A DNA stretch of 64,000 nt from assembly GCF_030848305.1 (NCBI RefSeq), contig NZ_CP114598.1, positions 2,170,001-2,234,000 of the forward strand, given 5' to 3'. Within the stretch, counting starts at the first letter, position 1. Each line of letters starts with the position of its first letter. A program made the translations under genes and the position numbers. This stretch comes from Akkermansia muciniphila (lineage in GTDB: Bacteria > Verrucomicrobiota > Verrucomicrobiia > Verrucomicrobiales > Akkermansiaceae). Under the pieces are notes generated by a model that made no database searches, was not told the DNA's origin, and saw nothing but the letters and a program-made list of their open reading frames with translations. Of the stretch, positions 48,383-57,913 are shown one piece after another.

Positions 48383-49600
48383 ATGAGTTTCAGGCAACGG
48401 CGGCGAAACGGACTGTTCCGGGTTTCCTGGAGCACATGCCTGTTGCTGTCTGTGCTGGCGCACCTGTTTTTGCTGGCGGGGAGCTGTCTGGTTCCTGAAG
48501 AATGGCTGGCTTCCCCACGTCCGGCTGAAGCGGAGCGGAGGAAAGTGGCTGTAAGCGCGCGCATGGTAAAGAAAGTGGAACCTCAACTGGAGGGCCGGAA
48601 ACAAGAGCCAGCGGAATATCTGCCCGCTGTCGTGAAGACCAATGAGGAGCAGGAAAGCGCCACCAGGCCGGAAGCTCCCAAATTCCAAAGCGACAGAAAC
48701 ACGCGGGCGGAAGGCGGCCGGAAGGATCCGGACGGCGACAGGGACATGCCCGCCCAGGATGGCGTGGAACGGGAAAACGGAGAGATTGTCCTTTTTAACC
48801 AGGAAAGGCAGGAAGGGGATTTAAGCCATGAATGGGACGGCAACAAAAATGCCTCCCCCGGAGCTTCCTCCAATGTTCCCTACCAGCCTCTGGAACCGTC
48901 CATGCCGTCTGCCGGGCATCCCGATTCCCTGGCCCGTTCTACCGTCAAAAAGGGTATTCCTGGCAAATCGGAAGAGGAAAAAACGGCCCAGCAAAACGTC
49001 CGTCATACACAGGAGAGGGCCATGCAGCTTCCCCATGCGGTAGTGTTGCCCAGACCCGGAGATTCGGAGAAGCCGGACCCGCTTGAAGAACTGGCCAGGA
49101 GCATCGCGAAAGGAGCGGACAATCCTCCCCTGAATCTTCCTGATCTGGGTTTGGTGCCCAATACGAAACCGGTTCAGAAACAGCCCCTGTATGATCCCAT
49201 GTTTAATGCGGAAAGCCAGCCCGGCTTCAAGACTCATGAGAGGAAGACCAGGCAGACCGGCAAATTCAGCTTTGGCCGCCGTCCGACATTGGATGTGGAA
49301 GCTACGCCTATGGGAACGTACCAGGCGATCGTTTACCGGGCCATCGGGGAACAGTGGTACCGTCAGTGCGATTTGAACCGCGACCTGATTGTTACCGGAA
49401 CCGTGCGCATCCGCATCCTGATTAACAAGAATGGCAAGGTTTCCTCCATGAGGCAGACTTCCCGCGTGGGAGCCAGCGAGGTGCAGAAGTCCTTTACCTT
49501 TCTTGCCATCAAACTCGCCAGGCTTCCTGCGATGCCCCCGGAGGTCAGGAATATGCTTGTGGGGGATTCTTTGGAAATGTATTTCGATTTCAATTTTTAA
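48383..49600 (+). CDS. TonB/TolA-like energy transducer
   Basis: 405 residues. One N-terminal transmembrane segment (about 18-35, TCLLLSVLAHLFLLAGSCL), a long charged and proline-rich periplasmic spacer (about 50-300), then a TonB/TolA C-terminal domain: QAIVYRAIGEQWYRQCDLNR, TVRIRILINKNGKVSSMRQ and a C-terminal FDFNF. With ExbB and ExbD directly downstream it forms a proton-motive-force transducer for outer-membrane transport. The start at 48383 (MSFRQRRRNG) gives a proper anchor; the open frame begins at 48278. Promoter region 48192-48382 is shared with divergent ssb. Confidence 0.85.
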   Translation: MSFRQRRRNGLFRVSWSTCLLLSVLAHLFLLAGSCLVPEEWLASPRPAEAERRKVAVSARMVKKVEPQLEGRKQEPAEYLPAVVKTNEEQESATRPEAPKFQSDRNTRAEGGRKDPDGDRDMPAQDGVERENGEIVLFNQERQEGDLSHEWDGNKNASPGASSNVPYQPLEPSMPSAGHPDSLARSTVKKGIPGKSEEEKTAQQNVRHTQERAMQLPHAVVLPRPGDSEKPDPLEELARSIAKGADNPPLNLPDLGLVPNTKPVQKQPLYDPMFNAESQPGFKTHERKTRQTGKFSFGRRPTLDVEATPMGTYQAIVYRAIGEQWYRQCDLNRDLIVTGTVRIRILINKNGKVSSMRQTSRVGASEVQKSFTFLAIKLARLPAMPPEVRNMLVGDSLEMYFDFNF

Positions 49601-49638
49601 CAACCTACCATTCTACAACAAATACCATTCACAGATAT

Positions 49639-50271
49639 ATGATGATGAACTTGATTAAGGACTGCATTACATTCTTCCAGGCAGGCGGCGTTTTCATGTA
49701 CCCGCTGGCGGCCTGTTCCGTTCTTCTTATTGCGGCCGTTATTTACCGCATGTTCAATATGAAGAAGAGTTTTATTTGCCCTGCCGCGCTGACCAGGGCC
49801 GTGGAGCAATACACCCGCGGTGCCGTGGAGCGCAATGAATTGGAGAGAATTGCCGCGGACTCGGATTCCGTGGAGGGCCGCCTGGTGCTGGATGCGTTGA
49901 ATTCCCCGCTGGAGGATGAAGCCTCCCTGAAGGAGATGATCCAGGTGAAAGCCCGCAAGGAATTCGTAACGCTTCAGGCGGGCCTGCCCCTGCTGGACAT
50001 GATTGTGATGATCGCCCCCATGTTCGGCATCCTGGGAACCGCCAGCGGCCTGGTGCAGATTTTCAGCGTTTTCGGAATGGATGATAGTCACGGCATGATC
50101 GCTCAGGGGATTGCCCAGGCGCTGAATACAACGATTGCCGGGCTCGCCATCGCTACTCCGGCCGTGATTGCCCATGTTTATTATTCCCGCAAGTTGGAGC
50201 GCATTTCCGCCTCCATGGAAGTTTTGCTGACGGGACTGGTTTCCTTCCGCTGCCATCATTCCCAACGCTGA
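49639..50271 (+). CDS. exbB: MotA/TolQ/ExbB proton channel protein
   Basis: 210 residues with three transmembrane segments: MYPLAACSVLLIAAVIYRMF, LLDMIVMIAPMFGILGTASG, and TTIAGLAIATPAVIAHVYYS. The MIAPMFGILGTASGLVQIF and TIAGLAIATPA patterns are the signature of the family. It forms the stator with the ExbD product and powers the TonB-like protein encoded 38 nt upstream. Three tandem ATG codons begin at 49639. Confidence 0.92.
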   Translation: MMMNLIKDCITFFQAGGVFMYPLAACSVLLIAAVIYRMFNMKKSFICPAALTRAVEQYTRGAVERNELERIAADSDSVEGRLVLDALNSPLEDEASLKEMIQVKARKEFVTLQAGLPLLDMIVMIAPMFGILGTASGLVQIFSVFGMDDSHGMIAQGIAQALNTTIAGLAIATPAVIAHVYYSRKLERISASMEVLLTGLVSFRCHHSQR

Positions 50272-50278
50272 CAAGGCC

Positions 50279-50707
50279 ATGCAGTTTTACCGCAAGAAAG
50301 CAAGGAGCATGGGGGTACCCATCGTCCCCATGATTGACATATTGACCATTCTGCTGATTTTTTTCATTGTCCATACGCAGTGGAAGAAGCCGCAGTCCCT
50401 GCTTAAAATAGATGTACCCGGTGCGGAATTCATGGAAGGGGAGACTTCTTCCGAACAGAGGGCCGTTCTGGCCGTGACGGGGACATCCGCCATTTCCCTG
50501 AATGGAAGGCTGGTGGAGATGAATGAACTGGCTGCTGTCCTGGAGGCCTTGAAAAAGGAAAATCCGGGCGTCAAATTGCAACTTGACGTGGATAAAAAAG
50601 CAGAGTTCGGCGTCATTGTCGGCATTTGGGATGCGCTGACGTCTGTGGGTATTGACGCAGGGGAGGTTCCTGCCAGAATAGAAATCAACAAGTCCGGCGC
50701 ACGGTAA
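50279..50707 (+). CDS. exbD: ExbD/TolR biopolymer transport protein
   Basis: 142 residues. A short basic N-terminus, one transmembrane segment (about 15-32, VPMIDILTILLIFFIVHTQW) with the conserved Asp of the ExbD/TolR family (PMIDILTILLIFF), then a periplasmic domain. The ATG lies 7 nt after the exbB stop and the gene is followed 31 nt later by def, so all four genes could be one transcript. Confidence 0.92.
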   Translation: MQFYRKKARSMGVPIVPMIDILTILLIFFIVHTQWKKPQSLLKIDVPGAEFMEGETSSEQRAVLAVTGTSAISLNGRLVEMNELAAVLEALKKENPGVKLQLDVDKKAEFGVIVGIWDALTSVGIDAGEVPARIEINKSGAR

Positions 50708-50738
50708 GCGCCTTAACAATATATTATCCCCCCTCCCG

Positions 50739-51287
50739 ATGTTATTGGAAATAGCGCAGTATGGAAATCCGGTATTGAAGGAAAAATGCCGCCCCGTAGA
50801 ACATTTTGACGACAGCCTGAAAACGCTGGCGGAGAACATGCTGGAAACCATGTACGCCGCAGAGGGCATCGGCCTGGCAGCTCCCCAGGTGAGCATTCCC
50901 ATGCAACTGGTGGTGATTGATATCCCGAAGGAGGAAGAGTCCGTCACCTGGCTTAAAGTGAACGGAGAGGACAAGGAACTTTCCGACATTATGCCCTTGA
51001 TGTTTACCAATCCCGTTCTGGAACCTTACGGCCCCATGCATCCTTTTCATGAAGGCTGCCTGAGCGTGATGAAGATACGCGCTTCCGTCGTGAGGCCGGA
51101 CTTTGTCAAGGCTACGGTGCTTCTGATTGACGGAAGAGAAATAACGATTGACTGCAACGGCCTTCTGGCCAGATGCCTGCAGCATGAATGCGACCATTTG
51201 AACGGCATCCTTTTTGTGGAGCGCGTTTCTTCCGCACAGAAGATTACCCTGCGCAACAAATTGAAGCGTCTGGCGTTGGGATATTAA
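50739..51287 (+). CDS. def: Peptide deformylase
   Basis: 182 residues. All three family motifs are present: GIGLAAPQV (motif 1), EGCLS (motif 2, metal Cys) and QHECDHLNG (motif 3, HExxH). It removes the N-formyl group from nascent proteins. The acidic insertion KEEESVTWLKVNGEDKELS between motifs 1 and 2 is longer than in E. coli Def. Follows exbD closely. Confidence 0.96.
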   Translation: MLLEIAQYGNPVLKEKCRPVEHFDDSLKTLAENMLETMYAAEGIGLAAPQVSIPMQLVVIDIPKEEESVTWLKVNGEDKELSDIMPLMFTNPVLEPYGPMHPFHEGCLSVMKIRASVVRPDFVKATVLLIDGREITIDCNGLLARCLQHECDHLNGILFVERVSSAQKITLRNKLKRLALGY

Positions 51288-51449
51288 ACTTCCCGTGAAG
51301 CTCCTCAGGCCTTTATGGCATCCAAAAGAGGCGGGCAGGGAAGACCGCATTCCGGAACCACACAATTTTTGCAACCGGGAATCATCCTATGATGTTTCCG
51401 GCAAACAGGCTGCAATCCACCCGGATTTTCAGTATTCGGAAAAAAGAGG

Positions 51450-52637
51450 TCAGGACGCTTTTTCCGAATTTGACTGAACCGTTTTCCCGGATTCCCTTTT
51501 GACGCGTATTTGCAGATCCGCCAAGGCGTTCATGTAGTAAATGTATGCGTCAAAGGCGGATGCATACGGCGTGAAGGAATTTTCCTTCTGCATGTAGTGG
51601 AAGTGGTCCGCACTTTGAAGTTTGCGCCAAACGTGGGTGAGATCCTTGTCATGGGCCGCCTTGACCGGTTTTTCCAGACGGTAGATTTTGCGGAGGGCTT
51701 CATCCTGCATGACGTTTCCGTTCCAATGGGACATGGTTCCAAAAGTGGAGCAGGTCATTTCCTGGGTGCATTCACAGACGGAAACGGGTTTGATTTCCCG
51801 CGCCACTTCGGACGGAGTCATGAACCGGTTGCCGGCGTCTACGCAGGCAAGAATCATCGTCCGCCAGAATTCGAAGACGCCTGTAGCGTCAGACTGGCGT
51901 TCACCCAGCGTTTCATAATCCATGGACAGGGTAGTGACGCTTCCCTGCTGGTGCGTCAGCCAATCCGCGAACGTAGTGGGGGAAAGAGGGTATTCCGACC
52001 ATTCCGGATCAGTCCGCATGATTGCCAGGTCATTGGAGAGTTCCCGGTTGCGGAAGATGGTGGTGGTGTTATACACCCAGGGGGCCAGGAAGACTTCATT
52101 GCTGGTGAATCCCTTGAGCATGGCCGGGTTGCCGTCCGCCATGATGCCCTTGAAGCCGAGCGTTTCCGCCTGTGCCGCAATGGCATTGGAGTACAGCATG
52201 CCGGTATTCATCAGGACGTCCGATTCCTGATGGAAGAGTTTTTTGAGGAGTTCCCGGTGTTCTTCAATCTGTTCGGCAAATTCCTGAGGAGAGTAAACAG
52301 AGGCCAGGGAGTTGTAGTAAGGCATTGCCAGAAAGTCCACGCATCCGGTTTCCGCCAGATCCTTGAAAGCGGCAATCAGATCCGGCCTGTGGTACAGGGC
52401 CTGTTCCAGAATGACTCCGCTGAGCGCCAGCCCAAAACGGAATTTACCCCCGGTTAGTTCAATAAGCTGTTTCATCAGCCGGGTTGCCGGGAAGTAACAG
52501 CGTTCCGCCACTGTGCTGAGCACGCGGGCATTCAGATCATCATCTTCATAAAAGGCGTGTTCTCCAATTTTGAAGAAGTCATAATGAATCAGCCGGTTAG
52601 GCTGATGAGCCACGAAAGTGAGGGAAATGTTGCTCAT
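51450..52637 (-). CDS. GH57 alpha-amylase-like protein, catalytic residue possibly lost
   Basis: 395 residues. GH57 landmarks: FVAHQPNRL (HQP motif), LALSGVILEQ, TTLSMDYETLGE (the conserved MDYE block) and GFKGIMADG. In typical members the catalytic nucleophile is in a segment like FRNTELIY; here the corresponding segment is LMNTGMLY, Gly for Glu. This recalls described GH57-like proteins with incomplete catalytic machinery. It lies immediately downstream of a glycogen-synthase-like gene on the same strand, so it belongs to alpha-glucan metabolism either as an enzyme or as a binding protein. Confidence 0.82.
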   Translation of the reverse strand: MSNISLTFVAHQPNRLIHYDFFKIGEHAFYEDDDLNARVLSTVAERCYFPATRLMKQLIELTGGKFRFGLALSGVILEQALYHRPDLIAAFKDLAETGCVDFLAMPYYNSLASVYSPQEFAEQIEEHRELLKKLFHQESDVLMNTGMLYSNAIAAQAETLGFKGIMADGNPAMLKGFTSNEVFLAPWVYNTTTIFRNRELSNDLAIMRTDPEWSEYPLSPTTFADWLTHQQGSVTTLSMDYETLGERQSDATGVFEFWRTMILACVDAGNRFMTPSEVAREIKPVSVCECTQEMTCSTFGTMSHWNGNVMQDEALRKIYRLEKPVKAAHDKDLTHVWRKLQSADHFHYMQKENSFTPYASAFDAYIYYMNALADLQIRVKRESGKTVQSNSEKAS

Positions 52638-52689
52638 GGACGGAGGGGGGAGAGGGCTGAGAGTTATTAAATAGGGTAAAAAGGCGTTT

Positions 52690-53988
52690 TTAGCGGTTCA
52701 GCACATGTTCATAGACCCGGATGACCTTGTCCGCGGCGGCGTCCCAGGTGGAGGCCTTGATGTCCTCCGTGCTCTGTTCCACTACTTTCCGGTACAGTTC
52801 CTCATCCGTGCAGAGATGGACGATATGCTCCGCCATCTTGTTGACGTCCCAGAAGTCCGCTTTCAGGGCTCCCTTCATGACTTCCGCTACGCCGGACTGC
52901 TTGGAAATCACGGCGGGGATGTTGAATTGGGCCGCTTCCAGCGCAGAAAGGCCGAATGGCTCCGATACGGAAGGCATGCAGTAGATGTCCGTGATGGAGA
53001 GGAGTTCATTGACTTTGTCCTTGTTCAGGAAACCGGTGAAGTGGAATTTGTCGCCCACGCCCTTGAAAGCTCCGGATTCAATCAACTGGCGGAGTTTTTC
53101 TCCCGTGCCGGCCATAACGAAGCGGACGTCGTCCGTTTGTTCCAGAACCTTGGCGGCAATCTGAAGGAAGAATCCCGGGCCTTTCTGCGCCGTCAGGCGC
53201 CCCAGGAACAGCACGAGTTTTTCCGGGAATTTCTTCTTGCCTTTGAAAACTTTGACCGGATCCGCTCCGTTGTGAATGGGAAATATCTTATGGGGGTCAA
53301 TGGCATAGTGCCCGCTGGCGATGGTCCCCGTGTATTTGCTGACCGGGATAACGGCATCCGCCTGTTCCATGCCGAATTTTTCAATGTCGTAAATCCAGCC
53401 GCGGGCATCCGCTCCGGCCCGGTCAAACTGGGAAGCGTGCAGATGCACCACCAGGGGCTTGCCCGTGGCTTTTTTCACTTCCACGCCAGCCAGGTAGGTC
53501 AGCCAGTCGTGGGCGTGGATAATGTCGAAATCCTGCTGGAGGGCGACTTTTACCGCTATTTTTGAGAATTGAATGACTTTCAGGGCCAGATCTCCGGCGT
53601 AGAGGTCTTCCTTGTTTCTAAACAGCTGGAGGTCGGCTTCATGAGTTTTGGAGAAGGTGATGCGGCCTTCCTTGGTGAACTTCACTACTCCGGAGCTTCC
53701 TTCCACGGTAGTATAGGGATCCAGTTCAATGGGGGCGTGCTCCACCAGGGCGAAGCTGTCATAGGAATATTTCCGGTCCACTTGTTCCACTTCCCGGTAG
53801 GAGACGTTATTGAGACCGGTGAGCTGGAATCCGTCAAAAAGAACGGAAGGATCGGCCTTGGGAACGATTACCCTTAAATCCACTTTTTTTGCCAGCGCCT
53901 TGGAAAGACCCAGGCAGGCAATGCCCAGCCCTCCGTTAACCAGGGGCGGGAATTCCCATCCTAATGTAAGAACTCGAATTGTGCTCAT
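52690..53988 (-). CDS. Glycogen synthase-like glycosyltransferase (GT4/GT5 fold)
   Basis: 432 residues. GT-B fold: N-terminal LTLGWEFPPLVNGGLGIACL (the conserved GG loop), HAHDWLTYLAGV, and C-terminal donor-binding parts VLFLGRLTAQKGPGFFLQIA and MPSVSEPFGLSALEAAQF (the ExxxE motif with Glu pair). Most similar in layout to bacterial/archaeal glycogen synthases acting with a GH57 partner. The start at 53988 (MSTIRVLTLGW) is chosen; the open frame goes to 54048. Co-transcribed with the GH57 gene (gap about 50 nt). Confidence 0.85.
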   Translation of the reverse strand: MSTIRVLTLGWEFPPLVNGGLGIACLGLSKALAKKVDLRVIVPKADPSVLFDGFQLTGLNNVSYREVEQVDRKYSYDSFALVEHAPIELDPYTTVEGSSGVVKFTKEGRITFSKTHEADLQLFRNKEDLYAGDLALKVIQFSKIAVKVALQQDFDIIHAHDWLTYLAGVEVKKATGKPLVVHLHASQFDRAGADARGWIYDIEKFGMEQADAVIPVSKYTGTIASGHYAIDPHKIFPIHNGADPVKVFKGKKKFPEKLVLFLGRLTAQKGPGFFLQIAAKVLEQTDDVRFVMAGTGEKLRQLIESGAFKGVGDKFHFTGFLNKDKVNELLSITDIYCMPSVSEPFGLSALEAAQFNIPAVISKQSGVAEVMKGALKADFWDVNKMAEHIVHLCTDEELYRKVVEQSTEDIKASTWDAAADKVIRVYEHVLNR

Positions 53989-54208
53989 CGGTTGATGTGG
54001 TTTGTCGGTGTCGGGAAGGGTACGGACTCGTGCCGTGTTGTGCACCAACGCAATAAAACCAGATTTTTCATGTTCGGTCTAGATTATTATGAATAATTTT
54101 ACTCTAATAATGAAAAGAAAAGCGCTGCATTAGTTCAATCTTGCGTTCGTCATGAAATTGATTTAGTCTGGACTGAACGCTTTTGATTCTCTCTTCCGCC
54201 CGGCTTCG

Positions 54209-56605
54209 ATGTGCACCGTGTCCAATATCCCTGAACGACGAAAAAAAACTCCTCTCCGGGGGCGTTTCGTCAAATGGGAGTACACGAATGCGGTTTCCAA
54301 AATAACTCTCAGCGTGTGTCTTGCTGATGCCGGAATTGTCCGGGTAACGTACTTCCCCGGGGCAGTGCCGGAAGATGAGCCAAGTTATGCCGTCAGCCCG
54401 GGTTATTCCGCCCCGGGAGCGGAAATCCGTGAGTATGACGAGTCCGGAGCGCATGTCGTTGAAACGTCCCTGCTTCGCATCCGCATCCGCCCGGAAGAGC
54501 AAAAGGTGGATTTTTACGATATTGCCACGGATGAGCCCCTGCTGACGGATGAGGGCGGCTTTGGCCGGGAGAGCAAGGACTGGACCGGAGACGCCCGGGT
54601 ATGGATACGGAAAAATCTTCAGGAAACGGAGCATTTTTTCGGGCTTGGAGACAAGCCGTGCGCCTTGAACCTGAGAGGCAAGTATTTCTCCATGTGGGGA
54701 GCGGACCATTATGATTTTCATGAGGAATCGGATCCCCTTTACAAAAGTATTCCCTTTTTCCTCAGTTTGCGGGAGAGGAAGGCGTACGGCCTGCTGTTTG
54801 ACAACACGTGCCGTTCGTTCTTCGACTTCGGCGCGGCGGATGAAAAGGTTCTTTCTTTTGGGGCCTCCGGAGGCCTGATGAATTATTATTTCATTTACGA
54901 CCGCAGCCCGCTGGACATCATCTCCGCTTATACGCGCCTTACCGGTACGCCTGAATTGCCGCCTTTGTGGGCGTTGGGGTACCATCAGTCCAAGTGGAGC
55001 TATTATCCGGACAAGGCCGTGTACAACCTGGTGGAACGCTTCCGGAGCCTGGGCATTCCGTGCGATGCCGTGCATCTGGACCATCATTACATGGAACGAA
55101 AAGAGGGGTTTACGTGGGACAGGCAGAATTTTCCCAACGCGGAAGGAATGGTTCGCGCCCTGGAGAAGGACGGTGTGAAGACGGTCCTGATTGTCAATCC
55201 CGGCGTGAAGGTCAACCCCGCCAATCCGGTCTGGAAAGAGGGGATGGAACGCAATTATTTCTGCCGCCGGTCGGAAGGCAATTTATTGTCGGAGGAAGTA
55301 TGGCCGGGGCTTTGCAATTTCCCGGATTTTACGGCTCCGGCCGTACGCGGCTGGTGGGCGGGCCTGTTCAGCCGGGATATTGGGAAAATTGGCGTGCGAG
55401 GCCTCTGGAACGATATGAACGAACCTGTCGTTTTTCCGGACCGCACTTTCCCGATGGATACGCGGCATGAATATGACGGCATGCCCTGTTCCCATGAGAA
55501 GGCCCATAACATTTACGGGCAGTGCATGGCGGAAGCCTCCTGGCTGGGCATGAAGCGTCATGCTCCGGACCGGCGCCCCTTCCTGCTGTCCCGGTCCGGT
55601 TTTGCCGGGCTGCAGCGTTTTGCCGCCACATGGACAGGGGACAACCGGTCCAACTGGGAACATTTGAAGCTGGCCAATTTCCAGTGCCAGCGGCTTGCGG
55701 CTTCCGGCATTTCCTTCGCGGGAGCGGATGCGGGGGGATTCATGGGGCATCCCACGCCGGAATTATTTTGCCGCTGGATGCAGATGGCTTCTTTCCACGG
55801 TTTTTTCCGCAATCATTCCTCCGGGGAGTTCGGCGGTCAGGAACCATGGATGTTTGGACAGGAAGTCACCTCTTGCGTGAAAGCCGCCATAGAGGGCCGC
55901 TACCGCCTGCTTCCCTATATCTATACACAGTTCCGCCGGTACGCGGAGACGGGCATGCCCGTGCTGCGTTCCCTGGCCCTGCAATGTTTTACCAACAAGG
56001 ACACCTACTGGCGGGGGGCGGAGTACTTCTTCGGCGACCATCTGTACGTCGTTCCCATTCATGAGCCGCAGGAAGGCGGACGGTTTCTCTACATTCCGGA
56101 GGGCGTCTGGTATTCCTATCACACGGACAGCCTGATGGAGGACACCGGAAAGGATGTCTGGGTGAAATGCCCTCTTTCTTTCCTGCCCGTGTATGTCCGC
56201 GGAGGGGCGGTAGTCCCCCATTGGCCGGTGCAGCAATATGCAGGGGAACTGCCTCGCCCGCCGCTGACGCTGGATGTATGGTGGGCGCCGGAAGGGGAGG
56301 TGGCCTCCCATTTGTATGAGGATGCAGGGGACGGGTATGCATACCGGAACGGGGAATGCGCCGTGCATGAGTTCCTTTACCGCGGCGGCTCCAATTCCCT
56401 GGAGCTGGACTGGAACTGCGAGGGAGATCCCTGTGCATTCCATGAGTCCGCAGAAGTGGTTTTGCACGGCTTGCCTGCGGGTATTTCCGTCAGCGCATGC
56501 ATGGACGGCGTTCCTTGCCGCAGCGTAACGAGGGAAGGCCGGGTATGGAGGATACCGGTGAAGGATAAATTTGATGCGCTTTCCGTTTGCTGGACGACGG
56601 AATGA
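54209..56605 (+). CDS. Alpha-glucosidase (GH31)
   Basis: 798 residues. GH31 hallmarks: GLWNDMNEPVVF with the nucleophile Asp, TWTGDNRSNWEHLK with the acid/base Asp, and the N-terminal domain LLRIRIRPEEQKVDFYD. The usual substrate-binding motif LDIDYM is LDHHYM here, Asp replaced by His. It has no signal peptide, so it is probably cytoplasmic, acting on maltose or glycogen-type oligosaccharides. It is divergent from the GH57/synthase pair across a short promoter region. It could also be a related transglucosidase. Confidence 0.9.
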   Translation: MCTVSNIPERRKKTPLRGRFVKWEYTNAVSKITLSVCLADAGIVRVTYFPGAVPEDEPSYAVSPGYSAPGAEIREYDESGAHVVETSLLRIRIRPEEQKVDFYDIATDEPLLTDEGGFGRESKDWTGDARVWIRKNLQETEHFFGLGDKPCALNLRGKYFSMWGADHYDFHEESDPLYKSIPFFLSLRERKAYGLLFDNTCRSFFDFGAADEKVLSFGASGGLMNYYFIYDRSPLDIISAYTRLTGTPELPPLWALGYHQSKWSYYPDKAVYNLVERFRSLGIPCDAVHLDHHYMERKEGFTWDRQNFPNAEGMVRALEKDGVKTVLIVNPGVKVNPANPVWKEGMERNYFCRRSEGNLLSEEVWPGLCNFPDFTAPAVRGWWAGLFSRDIGKIGVRGLWNDMNEPVVFPDRTFPMDTRHEYDGMPCSHEKAHNIYGQCMAEASWLGMKRHAPDRRPFLLSRSGFAGLQRFAATWTGDNRSNWEHLKLANFQCQRLAASGISFAGADAGGFMGHPTPELFCRWMQMASFHGFFRNHSSGEFGGQEPWMFGQEVTSCVKAAIEGRYRLLPYIYTQFRRYAETGMPVLRSLALQCFTNKDTYWRGAEYFFGDHLYVVPIHEPQEGGRFLYIPEGVWYSYHTDSLMEDTGKDVWVKCPLSFLPVYVRGGAVVPHWPVQQYAGELPRPPLTLDVWWAPEGEVASHLYEDAGDGYAYRNGECAVHEFLYRGGSNSLELDWNCEGDPCAFHESAEVVLHGLPAGISVSACMDGVPCRSVTREGRVWRIPVKDKFDALSVCWTTE

Positions 56606-56645
56606 TGTTTTTGCCGTTAAGGGCGGGAGGCGCCCGGCGGATTTG

Positions 56646-57659
56646 TCATGGAAGGCGGAAACTGCGCCTGACCGTATCCCTCTTCAGTTTCAGCTCCCGC
56701 CATTCATGCGTCAGGGTGGAGGATGCCACGACGCCACCCCCGGCGCAGAGGGAGAGCTTTTGCCCCTGCCAGTACAGGGAGCGGATGCCTACCAGGCAGA
56801 AGAAGTCTCCGTCATCCAGAAACCCGAACGGAGCGCCGAAACGAAGCGGACAGCGCAGGCGTGAACGCCAGTCGTCCAGCTGGGCGAGCGTTTTCTCCGT
56901 GCGGGGCTGGGATCCCAGGGCGGGGGTGGGGTGGAGCAGCCGTATCCAGTGGGCCGGAGTGTGCTGTTCGTCCGATTCCAGCGTGAGGTAGGTGACGAAG
57001 TGGATCAGGGTGCCGAGGTTCAGCACGCTGCGGGCCGTTCTGGTGACGCTGCCGCAGGGGGACAGGCGGGAAAGAATGCTGCCCGCCACGATTTCATGCT
57101 CGCGGATTTCCTTGTCGTCGTTGATGAAGACCCCCACATCTTCCGGACGGGCCGTTCCTGCCAGGGCCATTGTCTCCAGGAGGCGGCCCTGTTGGCGGAA
57201 CAGTGTTTCCGGAGTGGTTCCGCAGAATCCTTCCCGTTCCGTCCACCAGGCGTAGGGATAGTGGGACGGAGAGCTGTTAATGGCCCGCGGTATGAGTTCC
57301 CGGGGGGTGTGTGGCGGCTGCATTTCCCCGAACTGAGGCATCGCCGGAACGCTTTTCACCAATTGCCCGGTGGCGATTTGTTCCATTATTTCCGCAAAAA
57401 CCTGCGCGTACGCGTCCGGAGACGGTTCCGACCACCGGATTTCCGGAGCGGGCGGCAGGGGGCTTTCCTCCGGTGAAAGAGAAAGAAGGGCTGCCGGTAT
57501 TTTCCATGGCCGCGGATCGTCCAGACGGAATGTATCAACATAAAAGGCGGGGCCGGAATCCGGTGGTTCCACTGATTCCCGGAAAGGCCCGGTTCCGAGC
57601 AGAAGGCCGCGGGAAGGGTGCTTGATCAGGGCTCCGGAAGTCAGCGTTTTTATGTCCAT
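56646..57659 (-). CDS. menF: Isochorismate synthase-like chorismate-binding enzyme
   Basis: 337 residues. Chorismate-binding domain: MALAGTARPEDVG, LLHPTPALGSQPRTE, FGAPFGFLDDGD and LSLCAGGGVVASSTLTHEWR are the usual MenF/EntC/TrpE blocks. HEIVAGSI fits the Mg2+-binding HE region. A short member compared with E. coli MenF (431). Isochorismate synthase is preferred over anthranilate synthase because the LHPTPALG block and the short length fit MenF; a menaquinone role would suit the neighbouring respiratory operon. Converges on the GH31 gene and is divergent from actC. Confidence 0.82.
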   Translation of the reverse strand: MDIKTLTSGALIKHPSRGLLLGTGPFRESVEPPDSGPAFYVDTFRLDDPRPWKIPAALLSLSPEESPLPPAPEIRWSEPSPDAYAQVFAEIMEQIATGQLVKSVPAMPQFGEMQPPHTPRELIPRAINSSPSHYPYAWWTEREGFCGTTPETLFRQQGRLLETMALAGTARPEDVGVFINDDKEIREHEIVAGSILSRLSPCGSVTRTARSVLNLGTLIHFVTYLTLESDEQHTPAHWIRLLHPTPALGSQPRTEKTLAQLDDWRSRLRCPLRFGAPFGFLDDGDFFCLVGIRSLYWQGQKLSLCAGGGVVASSTLTHEWRELKLKRDTVRRSFRLP

Positions 57660-57913
57660 GCGCCATTCATGTTAAAATGCCGTGGCCGGGAATTCCAGCT
57701 ATTTGAATGTTTGTGAAAGTGCGGATGAAGCGGGGGTAACGGTTCCCATGGGCCTTTTCCCTGCCGCTGAAGAAGCAGGAGGGTGGCTTATCTTTCCCTG
57801 CCCGAAGGGAATTCTGCCTCTGTTTCCTGAAGCCGTGCGCCATGTCACGTGCGTTCCCCTTTTGAATTGACGGGAAAAAGCGCTCAAGTAAGCTTTAACG
57901 AGCTTGCGTCCCT

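Noticed and set aside
57682-57870. 62-codon plus-strand ORF between menF and actC
   Set aside because: No family pattern; lies in the promoter gap of the act operon.
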